A DNA stretch of 64,000 nt, taken from positions 22,070,264 through 22,134,263 of the forward strand of contig JASFXZ010000007.1 of the NCBI GenBank assembly GCA_032209605.1. Direction: 5' to 3'. Positions within the stretch are counted from its first letter, which is position 1, and each line of letters starts with the position of its first letter. This document shows positions 11,001-26,000 of the stretch, one piece after another. This stretch comes from Mactromeris polynyma (lineage: Eukaryota > Mollusca > Bivalvia > Venerida > Mactridae). A program made the translations under genes and the position numbers. The notes beneath the pieces were generated by a model, which saw only the letters and a program-made list of their open reading frames with translations, was not told the origin of the DNA and made no database searches.

Positions 11001-14000
11001 AACGTTTATATCTGGAACAATATCAGAAATTCCTGACGTCAAATCTCAGAAATTCTGTCATATCATTTATAGTCTGTATAATGGCAGATAATTGACTTTT
11101 GAGAACTTCATGAATAAAAGATTTCAAGACTTCAACAGAACACAGAAGGATCAATCCACATTCCATATAAGAATCTCTCAGAAAACAGGATTATATTTCC
11201 TAGTAGCATACAATCTAATGTAACCAATACATTGTTCAAAGCTCACATGTACATACAAGTATTCAGGAAGCATTGGTAATGAACAGAAACAGGGTTTTTC
11301 TGACAGAAAACCTTACAAGTGATCAATTAACTAAGCCATACTGTATTATTATGCAACATAATCAGAGTTGATATTACAGTGATTGAAATTTCTGGATTTC
11401 TGACTAAAGCTTAAAGAACAATCAAAATCCAGAACAGTTTCAATATAAACACATTTCTTCAACACAAGTATACATGGTGGTACAATAAATATGTACATGT
11501 AGTCATTTTATTATGCAAAACAAAAGCCTCTCTTGATTAATTTTGCTCACAAACACAAATATTTACCAAGAAACTGTAGTAAGAATCAATCCAATACTTA
11601 CTGAATTTTGGTCACGCTTTTCTTTCATTCCAAAAACCAGTTAACCAAATCTTACATGAGTCACAAAAGCGGTTTATAAACACAGCCGTGTATTCACTGA
11701 AGCCACCATGTAACATGCATAGCGTGTAACAAGAGATGGTTTCTTGGAAATTCCATTATCTACACTGCTGAAATAAACTATGCAGACTCAAGCTGGGTAA
11801 GCATAGTTCTGACACTTACTGGGTAAGCATAGTTCTGACACTTACGTGAGGTATACTCCCCGTGTTGAACATGGACCTGACAGACTCATTGAACCAAGTT
11901 AATCCATAAACTCTATCTTACAGAGTATCCAATTCTCTGAATTTGCCTTTCATTCATTAAGAATTTAGGAGTTTACAGACACAAACATCAAACAGTTTAG
12001 TCTAAGAGTATTCACCAATCAGTCAATAGACTGGCATCTCAACAAGATTAGCGCATTTGAGTTTTTAACCATAATTTTAGAATGAATACTTTAAGGAATA
12101 AAACTCAGAGTAATCTATCTCAAAAGATGTATGAATTATTCAATATTGAACTAATTTAATGTTCGTTCTTTGTTTACATGGGCATGAAATATTCCATTTG
12201 TTTACAAGTTGTGTGTTTATGCTTAAAGCACCAGTTATTCTTCTTAGACTATATGACTGGTGGAAAGAAGACTACTTTTTTATCACTTATAAATTTGTTT
12301 AAGGCTGTTTAAGACTGACAAATTCAAACTATTCCATCCATTAGTATTTCTTTCATGAATGGTATTTTAAATATGTTAATTTTCGATTTCAATGCTCATG
12401 TTCATTCAACTTTGACATAAAAAATACATGTTTATTTACGTTCAAGACACACTAAAAATGGATTTCACCAACAGTATCATGGATTTCACCAACAGTATCA
12501 TGGATTTCACCAACAGTATCATGGATTTCACCAACAGTATCATGGATTTCACCAACAGTATCATGGATTTCACCAACAGACTCGAGCCAGCCTCTAAGCA
12601 AGTATCATAATAATATAACATGCTTTGTATATTTTAAAATATAATTTAAAATGAAAAGGTCACATTAATTGCTACCAGATGTGTCTGCCTGTTATAATAG
12701 ACATATAAATTTGGTTAACTAAGCAAATGGTGGAACCGACACCTAAGCCGAAACTTAACTGCTTTTCAAAGAGATTCTCAAAGGCTTTCCATGTGGTTTG
12801 GTTTCAGGATAAGTATTGGACCAAAGAACATATTCGTCTTTCAAAAGGTACATTTCAATTATGCCTCAAAGGGTATATGCAGCAGTCTGCATGGTTTCAT
12901 ACCTACTAAAGATTTATTCATTTCATTGTTTATTTTGGTACATAATCAACATTTTAATGGCTGTTTTGTTTAGATTAATGTACAACTGATGAAGTTCAAT
13001 AACAAAATAAAGATAAATGATAATGGATTACAGTGTTTTAACTGTTTCAGTAGAAAGAGATACAGCAATAACATAGAAACCAGAGAAATAACAATGAAAC
13101 CTCATGGTGTAGGAAAGAATGACTTATCATGCTGAACAAATCATACAACTCAAACTACGTTAAAGTAGAAACAGGTGTGTTTTAGTAACTAGCACATAAA
13201 GGTCAAAGTTCACCTTGGTTACACATTATCCATACAAACTTACTTAAGTTCAAAGTTCACCCTGGTTACACATTATCCATACAAACTTACTGGAACATAT
13301 TGAAGCGATAAAATGGTTCAGTTGTTTAACAAGGGACCTGACCCCGTTATGTATTGGAAAAATAGCATCAGGCAATCAGGGAGTTAGCTTGATAAAAATT
13401 TACTAAACACTCTGGTCTCAGGTTCCCAGTGAACTTAAATCAAAGCACTGAGGGTACAGATGGGAACAGTTGCTTTATATTAGTGTGAACACGTTCAACT
13501 GTTGCTTCAATTTGTAAACATGTGTCTATAATCGGAATGGAGACTACAGCCCGCTGCAATAGTGTGTAGCAGAAAATTACAAATCCATCATATCCGGTCC
13601 AGATGGAATGCAGACCGTCTTTTTTTCATTTAATAAATTAACATAAATGTGTTGCCCTTAATGAGTTTTGCATCGGAGCGAAAACGACAGCCGGAATTAC
13701 AGTATGTTAAATCTGGGAAATGATTACTAAGCAGATTCGCACCCAAAATATTGGAACCAAAGAATGGTTGATTACGAGGTATCATTGAATGCTCAACTAT
13801 TACATTCTACAGCTAAACCAGCTGGCTTACAGAGGGTCTGTGGTACCACCGGTGGGCCGTCTACACCCAAAATAATACCAGAAATGGCACCTGGAAAAGT
13901 CACAACATGACCCTGGCTCAACACTTGAGTCAGAGAAGGAGGTAAATCAAACATTAACAAACATCAGGGGTTCCAACAGCTGAATGTTCTCAATCCTGAA

Positions 14001-17000
14001 GATTTGCCAGGGGTTGTAGTTTGAATTGAAGTCATGTCAAATGATCTCAATCACTCAACAGCTCTGATCGAAGCTTCAATGACCCAGCATTATTAGATGC
14101 AGGCGTCTGATGATCTAGACTATTGAAACGCATTTAGTACACAAAAAGTTACGTACCAGTCGGATTCAGCCCCTAACCCCCCACCCCCAACCCACCAATA
14201 ATCAGATTTACTTGATCTAAAGTGACCCTGAGCCTCTTAATCCAGATAATCCGAAACTTTAGAACACCCGACACATGTCTCATCCTATATATTAATACCA
14301 AACAAGGTACTATCAAAATATATATACCACAGCATTTCATTGAAGAATTCATATCAGGACCATAATAATGAAAGATTTGTAGCATTTTCTTCGTAATATC
14401 TATACCAGCCTCTTCATATTCTGGCAAACCACCATGGAATGGTGTAGATAAATATTCCTGCCACTCTTTGCAATTACACAGCACTGTATACAACCGTCCA
14501 GCCAAATTACTGTCAAACACAGACATAAAACAATGAAAACATGCAGAATATACGACTGGGTAGCTTCCTGTGTAAACAGATGAAGAGCAGATATTGACTT
14601 TCATTCTATAAATCATAAAACAATTACAGACTTAGTACAGGCACTATAGATATTAAGTCAATTCCTTCACAGTTCAGTGCAGACACAGTGAGACGTGTTT
14701 TCAAGGATGACCCGACCCCCAAAACAAGATTCCATTTAGTGTTCATCACAAAATGTCCATGTGTTTACCAGACCAAATTAATTTGTACCAGACATGTCAG
14801 ACATTCAGACTCATTTCACAAACCCAGGTTCTATGTACAATTAAACCTCAGTTAAAGACCACCTCAATGATTAGAGTCCACCTCAATATTAAGAACACAA
14901 TTTTCAAGTCCATTTTCACTGTTTTGCTCTTTATCCAACCTCAATATTAAGACCATCTCGATATTATGACCTGTTTTCAAGGGTCCCAAGGGTGGTCTTA
15001 TTATTGAGGTTTTATTGTAATATATGTAACCTACATTTTGTATTTTTTCAGCAACAATCATGACTATTAACACACAATTATTTATATGCCATAGGGTTTA
15101 TTCTACTTAAATGTCTGAAAACCATAACATGTAAATTCTAGCTCACGCCTAGCTATAACATTGTTGCAACCATAAAGATAATCTCATATATACAATGTAT
15201 ACAGTAAAATCTACTGTATTTCATGGAAATGCCATTTCATTGTAAGTACCTTAGAGCAGTAAAGGATAGATTAATGCAAACAGCTGTCACCAGAGAAATA
15301 AGTGTATGGTATATTATATACATAATCGAAATACGGAATATTTCCACATGACCCCCTAATCAAACATAGTTATCTAGATCAATAAAACAAATTTTCCGTA
15401 CCATGTGGTTTATTTTGAATAAATCAATCAAGTTTGTGTGAACTGACCTTTGACCTTCTATTATCCCCAGCCCCAAGTTGACATTACTTCATACAAAAAA
15501 ATCGACTTAATAATCAGGGGCTTTATTCACTGAAACTCGGCCTAATAGAATTAAATATTAAATGGGTTTTTTTTTCTCCTATGTCATTATTACAATGTTG
15601 ATTATAATAAAAATTAGCAAAAATGTAGAGTGGGTAACAACAATTATTCAGACAAAATTTCATTAATTTGGAATTAATGAAAACGAAAGACTGGTAATTA
15701 TAACTTGTACTATTTAAGAATGATAGATACCCCGATACTAAAACACCAACACCAGTTATATGTTGTTATAGCCATTCACCTAGTCGATGAATAGATTTGT
15801 GGCACCAAAATTTTTGAAAGATATCTGAAAGCAACTAATAAAACAGATAGCCCTTACAGTATAGAAGGGAAGTTCAGACAAAAATAACTTGTTTGCTTTC
15901 AGTGTAAAGAAGACAGATGAGTGGATAATATACATCAATCAGCAAGAAACAACAACAACATTCAGGTTTTGTATATATAATCCATTTTAAATAATTCACT
16001 TTATTTAAAGATAATGAATTCATTGTTTCCATGGTTACACACACGTATATATAGATATCATGACAATCAGTGGTTTGCCAGCTTAGTCAATTAAAAGACT
16101 GTGCGAAACATTACCACCTGACATACATGCCAATTTTTTTTAAAAATCCAATCCATAGGACAAAAAAAAAGATCATGCATACTGCTATTTTGCAAATTCT
16201 ACATTTCTTTCAATTCAATTACTAAACAGTCTTAACAGCAGTTGACATTCTAAGTCATACTCTGTGAGTTAACTTTCATGACGTACACAATTTATAATTG
16301 AAACAATTAGCCATCTGAGCCATTTTGAGCATCAAATGACTATTTACTTATGTTCAACCGCCACCTCCAGTTAAAATACTAAATATAAAACACCAACCTC
16401 TCTCAGCAAGTCAGTTCCCATTTCAGAATGCATATGAAACTACTCTCACACAATTCATTAACTATACAATTAACAAAGCATCACAAGAATAAGAATACAA
16501 TTTGGAGGTTAATTGGGTTTATATACTGTGAGCCATTTTTAGCGAATCGTTCAACATACAAATGAATACTGTGACGATGTACTAGTACTGTATTCACACA
16601 TTTAAACGCACCATACCATAAATGTATGACTACCCTAAAAGGTGGGTTGATTTTAGTGATGCATCACTGTTTCTAACTCACCAAATATATCACAATTTGT
16701 TCTTTTTTTAACAGTCTAGAAACCAACAAGGCTATAATGGTCCTTAATCACTTACCTTAGTTCCTCAGCTCAAACTCAAAATTTAAAACAAATACATCCT
16801 TAGCAGCCATTATTTATAGCAATCTAAATAATTTGAACAGCACAAGAGTGTCACCCTAGTACTCACCCAGGCAACACGCCACCCATTGACTGTAATTTAG
16901 CAAGTGGTTTTAAACTTATTGCTTATTATAAGCAATATATATGGTAAACCATCCCAGCTACATGATGATAGGGTATTCGCTGGCGATAAGGTGTTCACAA

Positions 17001-20000
17001 CAAATCTCAAATTTTTTTTTAAATATTCAAGCATCACTAAAAAAACATTCCTTCAAAATGACTTCAGAATCAGACTAGAACTTTAGGCGACGTCTTTTGA
17101 AGAACGTTCTATTTTGCATGAAGGCATGGATACTATTAAAAAAAGTTTGGATGACTCAGGCGAGACCCATCTTTTTTGAAGATCGACCATGGCAAGTATA
17201 ATGAACATTCACAAACTTGTGTCAGAGGTGAAACCAGTCATGGCGAATAACCATCAGACAGTCAGACCTGACCGATAAAAAACAGCCAGGTCCGATGTAG
17301 AAGGCCTGTGCGTCGGTCAGTATGTCCGATATGGTACGGTATGGATGGGTTTTATAACATCTGTTGCTGTTAACACAATGCGATCTTCTTACGCCCACCG
17401 ATCGTCTGCACATTCGCCTGTCTTTCGGACTCTTACACTTGGAGTGAATGTTAAAGTTAATCATAATTTTTAAGTGTTATTTATCGAAATAAGTATTTGC
17501 CCATTTCTGTTTGATTTGTTAACTTTCACTTTGAAACGAAGGTCCTATAGCCGCACAAAATCCAGTCAGAAAATGGAAAAAAACTTTCTTTTCTTGGAAA
17601 ACTCGCATAATTTTGCGTTGTAGACGATTGATAGAGTTGTCAAAAGGGATATTAATGAAAGATTTGTCTTTTTCGCGTTCAATGCGGTACGATTCAACTC
17701 AATATCTTAATATTGTCATTGGATTAATTTTGACAACCCCCAATTTTGCGTGTTACTCCCCTTGAATTTACAATATGTAGAATATGAATGATACATTTGT
17801 ACTGAACTCTAGATATTTGTTTTGATATTTTTACAGACCCCTTTGCTTCCCAAGTCACATTTTATGTATGAATGTGTGTATGCTAAATGTGAAAGGTTAA
17901 TGTATTTTTACTTTACCTAACAAACGTATCTGAAAAGAATGTAATGTTTAACAACATGTTTTTGGTCTGACAAGTTTGCATTCGGTCCAACATTTTCCAA
18001 GGTTGTCAAACCGAATGTCTGACAAGTCTTGGAAGTCATTCGCCATGACTGAGAAGCCATTGAAGAAAATATGAATAGGTCCCAAGAGAACCACAAGTGT
18101 GTTTCCCATCACTAAAGCTCATGACTCAACCAGATTACAAAAAGCTCTAAATATTACCAAATATAGCAGTGCACTTGTATTTAAAAACATTAAAAAGTTT
18201 GTTCATTACGTCTCAGAAAGGCTTAAGTCGTTTAATAGGAGCAATTTGGTAAATTTACTAATAGTAACTAGCCTTATAAGGACTGCCTTTGTGTGAGCAC
18301 AATGTATGTGGTCAACAACTTGACCTCCGTGATTAAACATTTGACCAGCAAGGTAATATGGATTACTGCATTGTAAGAAACTAGAGTTTCCGTTAAGAAT
18401 ATTTTGCTTTTAAATGCTTTCAACACAAATCAATACACTTAACCACAGATCCAAGTGTACCACCTTTATACAGCTTAACAAATGTCAACCTGAGCTTAGT
18501 TACAACCATTTCCCATAATTTTGGCTCAATTGAATGGGAAGTCAAAAAACTTCTGTTTGATTATACTGAGGATATATATTGTACATTGTAGTTTTACAAT
18601 TTGGCTTATAAGTTTAGACTTGATGAGACCAGTAAAAGAAATATAGGTATTATAAAGCCAAGTACAACTGAGAATTAACTTGAAGGTGTTAAATGTATGA
18701 CTGAGAATCTTTCACATCATGAAATAGTTATGCTATAATATGCTGCTTGTGTATGTAGTTACACATATCTTTCTAGTCCAACAAAAAAAAGAACAATGGA
18801 TCAAAAATAAAGTTCACTACAACAATGCAGTAATATAATAACACAATAATTTATTTATTTTATTTATTTATATGTGGTTTTATGGCGCATCAACAGCTTC
18901 GGTCATTTAGCGCGCAAGGAATGTAAAAAACATGTGAAACTAAAAAGGTTTACGACTTATACTTGTATATGTTAAATTGGTGTAAATATAGTGGGTACAA
19001 ATTGGGATCATTAGGGTAAGAATATATTTTTATGTACCAGGGTGAGCGAAGCAATCCTCATTCACCGGTAAATGTAATATATGTAGGTATGGATTAAAAA
19101 AATTATCATAGTTTGTTGTAAAAGCCAATCTCTTTGATGTAGCTTATAATTTTTCCAACTTGGATAGTCTCAAAGAGACTTTTTATGTCAGTGGTATTGA
19201 AAAATTGGGAACGGACTGGTTGAAGGTCAACACAGTCGACAAGAAAATGTTGTACTGTGAAAGGAGTAAACACAATAATCACAAGAAAGATGAACATTGC
19301 ATAATTGAAAACATATATTTAACTTAACAGTAGAAGAAAGATACTTACTGCATCAGTAATGTCACGTGTCGCAACGCCTTCAAACTTTGACATATCTCGG
19401 ACGTTCCCTGACATAGCCTAAGATGACCACATAAAAACACTGACCACTACTTAAACAATGTTTTATCACATAAGGGAAACCCCCTTAGGAGAAATCTCAA
19501 GAGCTGAACACCAAATTCAGATTTGTAAAATGTTTCAATGTCATTAAAAAATTACGTCTTAAATATCACTAGTTCACTTTGGTAATAAGACCTAAAACTT
19601 AAATACACCAATCCTTGAAAACTTTACAAGAGATTTGGCAAATGTTATCAGAAATAATCTTAATCCTTCAAAAAAGTCAACCCCATTCTTCTACAGATTA
19701 AAATCGCCCAAAGCAGTCAGGTTAAAAAAATATGTAACAAAACAACCGTTATCAAACTACACTCAATGTCCTAAAAATGTTTTCTGCCATGATAGCTGTG
19801 CCAAAGAATAAATATTGCATCATCAAAACACTCAGAACAAAAATATTTCACATGGGATTAACATGTACACAGAGAGAATAGAAAATTCCATGACAGTGTA
19901 GTTAAAATTCCTGCCACATGTACATACCGCCGCCATAAAATATTTTATGAAATAATTTCAACAGTCATTGATCAAAGTATATTAACTTATAAATGAAAGC

Positions 20001-23000
20001 TTCCATAAAAACAAGACAAAAATACTAGTGGTTCACTGGCAATCAATAACTTAAACACTAAAAATGGAAAAACATCTGTTGACAGTCATGTACTGTATAA
20101 TATTCAATATTAAGGCCAAAAGAAAATAAGACTTGGTTTAGGTTACACAGACTATAATGTCATTAATTCATGTATATTTGCCTACAGTCGAGTTTCTATG
20201 TTTACAAATGCTATTAATTTAAGGAGAATGTAAATATCAACTGCGCCATGGGTGATATCAGAATAAGCTTGTGTGTTCATATACCAATTAATGGGAATAT
20301 AATTCCACTTAGCCAACCAGGATTTCCCAAAATTTGTATAAGACGCACTTAGCTTAATTTTATTCCAAAACAGAAGTACAACATGGCAAAATCTGCCAGC
20401 AATCCTCGAAGTAGAATAATGAAATTATCCTGAATAAATAAATTAAGTAATATATTAATTATTTCCTGACGGAATACTGTACCTTTTCTATCCAATTTTC
20501 ATTTACCATGATATTTTCAAATGACAAACTAGTCAATGTTGAGAATATAAAATCTCCCAGTAAGTTGACATAAGTTAAACTAATTCATTATTACACCAAA
20601 ATAACAGTCCGTACTCTCTTAAACTGCAGTACAGTTAAATTCTAAGTACTATATATACGTTCTGTAACTTTATAAATACCAGTAACATTCTACACATACA
20701 AAGATCTTAATTTCATGCTACATGTCATAAAAAATGTACTTGTACCAACTGCTGTTCAATATATTGTCTTCTTCATCAAAAAAAAGTGTGAATATGCAAA
20801 ATTCTATTACATATATAGGGTTCAGAAGTTCATATTATTAATGGAGCAAATGAAAAAAGTTTGAATTTATGCAGAATATATTGAGCTACACCACTTTCCC
20901 AGGCCACAAAAAAAACATTATATATTCATTGACTAGTTTCATAAAATATTCAAAATGAATACAACAACAAAAAAGTTGGTTGATGTCTTCATTATCCTGT
21001 CAAATCTAGTGTCATCCAAAAAAAGTACAATTAATTAATGGTATGTACGGGAAAGCAGACAGATTTCATCTGACAATGTTTACTTACACATGAAGATCCT
21101 TAGTAACTTGACATGCCTTCATGTGGTCAAGTACCTGGTATTCTGTTCATGAAATAACTAGATCTCACTAGGAATAAAAAAATCAATTCTGTATGCAAAA
21201 GATGTGACATTTCCACAAAAATATATTGTACAATTTGAAAAGGATTTATGATAGACTTTGTATCTTCAATGAATATGTAATATAGGATTTGTTTAGTTCT
21301 ATACTTCATAAGAATTTTGAAAGCATATGTTGAAGAATTTATTCACTAGACGATACCCTACAGAAATGTGACATCAAAATTACCATTTTCTCTCGATTCT
21401 CAAATAGAACACATTTAAATATTGTATTTTCCATTAATATTCTAAATTCAGGAACACGAGTTGGCGTGACAGAAGAAGTTCAATCGAACTTGCATTTCAG
21501 CAACTTTACAATCGATGCTCTAAGATATCCTTGAAATGATTGAACTGTTAATATCTCTTTACATCAACTGATAAGCAATACATGAGTACTGTCAACATGA
21601 CAGACCTGCTCTTTTATTAGAAATTGTATAAATTTTATAATTGCATTGAAAACCTTACAACTAAATATTTTTTTTATAATTTAATTTTTAACTATCCAGG
21701 GCCTACATTTTAATGTTTAGTCTCTTCCAAATTTGTGAAAGAATAATTTCCCAAATGACGTTTAAGCTAAATTTGATTTCCCAAAATACGAAAGGAATTT
21801 CCTAAATAATCCAATAAGTTTCTTCATTAAAAGCAGAATAAACATCAATTTATACAAAATAAATTTAATTACAATTTACAATTCAATGTAAAATAAGTTT
21901 AAGACCAATGTAATTGTAAAGGGAACTTAAAATTGTTTATAAATGTATTTTTCTGTTTCCCGTCATTTTTAATGTTATCTCCTGCTGAATTTTCCAAAAA
22001 TCATACAAACAAGGGCATCTTCCTAAGTTTGGTAAAAGTCCACGCCATCTTGACTCCAAACCTACCAAGTACTCGGTTAAACAAAGCGTAAAACATATAG
22101 CACACCTCATAAAATTTAATTGCGTAACTTAGACAAGATACATAGATGCCTAGTTACACAGACATGTGCACTTCTGTGCAATGCGCATGCAAACAGATCA
22201 TTGGGCCGCAATTAAATAATTGTTTGTTAGACATAACCTGACCCACCCATGAAAGCATCCCCTACTCAAAGGTTTTGGAGGGACCTGAATGGGATTTTTT
22301 AAACAGCGTATGAATAGTTAACACTTCGGTACAACCATACAAATAATAAATAAAACATTACTTATAAATCTACCTACTTACCCATCTTTTGTAAGGTAAG
22401 GTTATGCCAATAAAACATTTTTATAAGGATGGCCCTTTTGCGAGATAAATTAAATATGTTCATTTAACAACCAGTAAGATCTATCACCAAATTGTGTTCC
22501 ATATCATGTTCTCAAATTTAACTTTAATTCTGAAGTTAATAATTTTGTTGTGATATATTATATGTAAAATAGTCAGTCAGACTACATGTATTGCTTGATC
22601 CCTGTTCCCATACATGTTAAACCCGTGTACCTCCCAAGTCACCAATGATTCGTAGGCTGTTGTTTACCTGGGGGTCTCTGTGGAGAGGCATTGTCTTGTG
22701 TATGTGGCATTCCCTGTACCAACTTAATCTCTCTTACTTATTAGGGAAATATGTATGAAGATCTACAGAACATTAGGACCGACTCCTACTGTTCATGAAT
22801 AAAAATGTAAACAAGTCTTCAAAAGCTACATCCAAGAAACCATTCAGTAAAAATTACAAAGGCATTCGGAACTTCTATAAGATGTATATATATATGTTAA
22901 AGACCTTTGAAATGTATTTCAAAATCTTCCGCTTGAGTACCAGTCTGTAACATGCCATATAATACCATGTACATTAAAAAGCCTAAATCTCTCACGTTAC

Positions 23001-26000
23001 AAAATGGGACTAAATGATTCGTATAAAATTTATTGAAATCATTAATCCAGTCCATTAATTTCACAATCATTAAAATACTTTAAATGCAGAGTAAAATATA
23101 ATGTAGTGATTTTCCAAAGATTTGGTCCAACAAAGAATAATTTCTTTATGTATTAATGTGGCTTTTCTGTGGAGAAATAAAAAACTGAATTTGCACTCAT
23201 GAAATCTTAATATTGGCACCCAGTGAAGCGTAACGAGGAATTTCATTCACAACTGCTCGACGAACTGTTACACTACTAGTTCCGATAATTAAGTTATAAT
23301 ATCATTAAAGGGAGTGACTTATCATTTCATCATCCATAAATAGAAACTATAAATGAATATAATATGGTGGTGTAAAACTCCTATTACAATATGGCTGAAG
23401 ATGACAGTAATATAAGTACATCCGAATATGTTTGTCCTCACCCTCTGATTTACAATGTGAAGTTGTCATGTGCTTGTGGAAGAACAGGTTTTTAGTAATG
23501 GCTTGTTACAGAGGAACACTGACAACGTCAAACTGACGCCCCCATACATTACTGAATGCTGTCAAGTATAATTTTAACATATAACCATTCTTCAGTTCAG
23601 AACTAATTAAACGTGTAACCAGTATAGTTTTTAAGATAGAATTCCCCTTACCCCAAGCATTTTTCATGACAACCAGAACATAGATAATTATGTAGTAGAT
23701 GTAATTTACTCAACATAGATGCCGGGCCTATCATACATTATGTACAACTTTATCAATTCTAATTAACGCAACAATAGCACACACAATTATACTTATAGTA
23801 TATAATTATATATCGTTCAGGGGTTCCATTTGACCCTTAGACCCCATGATTATCCAAAAAGCCACATTTTCACCCTTACGATTCTGGCTGAAGGGTTAAT
23901 TTTTCTCTAAATTACAGGTATATTGGCTATAAAATTATAAAGTTATCAAAATGACCCTTGAGATTCAGCACCTAATGAAACTCCTGATTGTTTCATTTCC
24001 AGAGCCTACAAGCCATCTGGCTTATTTTATTAAATGAGAACAACCTTGATATTATATAATTAAACATAAATGAAAATAATTTTGGTATACATGTAACAGC
24101 TAGTACATTATACAAGTACTGATAGGTTGGAAAAATGCATCAAGATGTCCTTATACGATATGTTTGAAAAAATGCATCAAGATGTCCTTATACGATATGT
24201 TTGAAAAAATGCATCAAGATGTCCTTATACGATATGTTTGGAAAAATGCATCAAGATGTCCTTACAATGTGTTAAACTAAATATTCCTGGCCCACATAAA
24301 TACACAAATAAATCATGAAGCAGGAACTACAGCTTATAATGTCTTCATATAGAAATTGGTTAAACACGCAGAGAAAACATTACATAACACTATAAATACC
24401 CACAGTGACTTTGATATAATTAATGTGAAATGCCATGTAATGTACTTGAACATATATAATTATAACCTTGGTAGTTTTTTTCTCAGGAAACAATGAATTA
24501 TCCACTTTTTTTACAAATCTAAAATTGCATCATCATAATGATTAATTTATAACCTAATAGCATCAGTGCAAATTTGTATTTCCATGTAACGTCCGTCCCC
24601 TCCTCTGACTGACCATACGAAATGCTAAATTACACAAAAACGACAATCAAAATTGTTTTTTCTAGTCATGCGATGAAATAGTCGTGGAGCTAATAAAAAA
24701 AAACATGCTTTGACTGAATTAGCTTGATGCTAACTCAATTGTCCCATTTACTGCGCAGCAGGCAACATAAGTATTGTCTATTTTTTGTTTGTTTTGTTTT
24801 TAAACCTGAACTTCCTGCATGGCTATTTTCACAGGTCCTTCCTAGTTAGTAAACATTGTAGGACATATATGAGACGATCATTTAAATGGTAAGGCCTGTA
24901 ACATATTATTTACATTGTATATTTTTACTAAATCGAAAAACTACACAAATACTTAATTTCCACACAGATCTAGTTCCCAAAAACGATCAGAAGGTATTAA
25001 AAGATATTGTTGTGGTATTACGTAAATCAACTAATAAATAATCTATATTTGTATCCATTGATAACTTTCCCACCAGAATATTTCGATAACAATGCTATGA
25101 TGCATTAAGCCAGTGCAGGTGTTGCAACTATTTCATAACTGACATTTGTTATAGTATGCAGACACAAATATGTATATCAGTCATGACCTTCCTTTTATTG
25201 CCAGATTGTACATAAAGCAAAACATTTTACAGATAACTACCTGAAGCCATTACTTAAGCAAATCAAACACAAGTCTTCAATACATTATATTATTTCGTAG
25301 TGTAAACTTATTTATTTATTATTGATTGTGAAACAAGTTCTTTTAGCATACATTTACTACTTTCAACAACTGTATCCCTAACTTCTAACACAGAGCTGTT
25401 GCCTACTTTTGGGAGTCTGAAGGGACTGAAGTAATGGAATCATGGCTGAATTCACATCCACTATATCCAGGACAGGAGTCATCACACCACCCTGACAATT
25501 AAGTAGGGACAGCTTGTTAAACTCAAAATCCAATTTGTTAGAATAGAGTCAAAATCAGTGTATCTACTATCATCTGTAGGGGGAGACAACTTACTCGATA
25601 TAATTATGTATTATAAACAAAATGAACCCCACGACCATTATGAACGGAACCCAGTAAGACCTGGATCCAGGGCCGGATACCCAATCTTTAAACAGTAATC
25701 CATAAAATGAACAGGGAGTATACATTGTATACAGTTGCTGCCCCGTCTTAATACCATGCCATCTGCAGCAAAAACAAAATTAGTTAAGAAATATTTTGAC
25801 GATATTCGAGTGAAAAGACAACGTGTTTTTAATGTTCTGCTGAATAGAAATGAAACAGGATTCGCCACTCTTGCAAACCTTGTACAGAAGTACCTGTCGG
25901 TCCCAGCGATGTCAGTGCCAGCCATCAGAGTGTGCTTTTAGCCAGGCTTGATCCATGCACCGTTGATGCAACTATTTTCTCAAGTGGAACACAAAATTAC

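Larger units (their letters stand above)
8142..19348. other. Long intron with repeats, no clear exon
   Basis: This is the presumed intron 2 of the small minus-strand gene. It holds a dispersed repeat (9,262-9,475), minisatellites (11.8, 12.46 and 13.2 kb), a MITE (14,836-15,019), a TIR-bounded segment (17,235-18,051) and a LINE 3' end (18,845-19,300). No further convincing exon was found apart from one doubtful minus-strand frame at 14,173-14,616. Confidence 0.5.

Noticed and set aside
11590..11650. Possible extra exon of the small minus-strand gene (KEKRDQNS before a GTAAGT donor)
   Set aside because: A donor is present but there is no AG acceptor at a plausible distance upstream.
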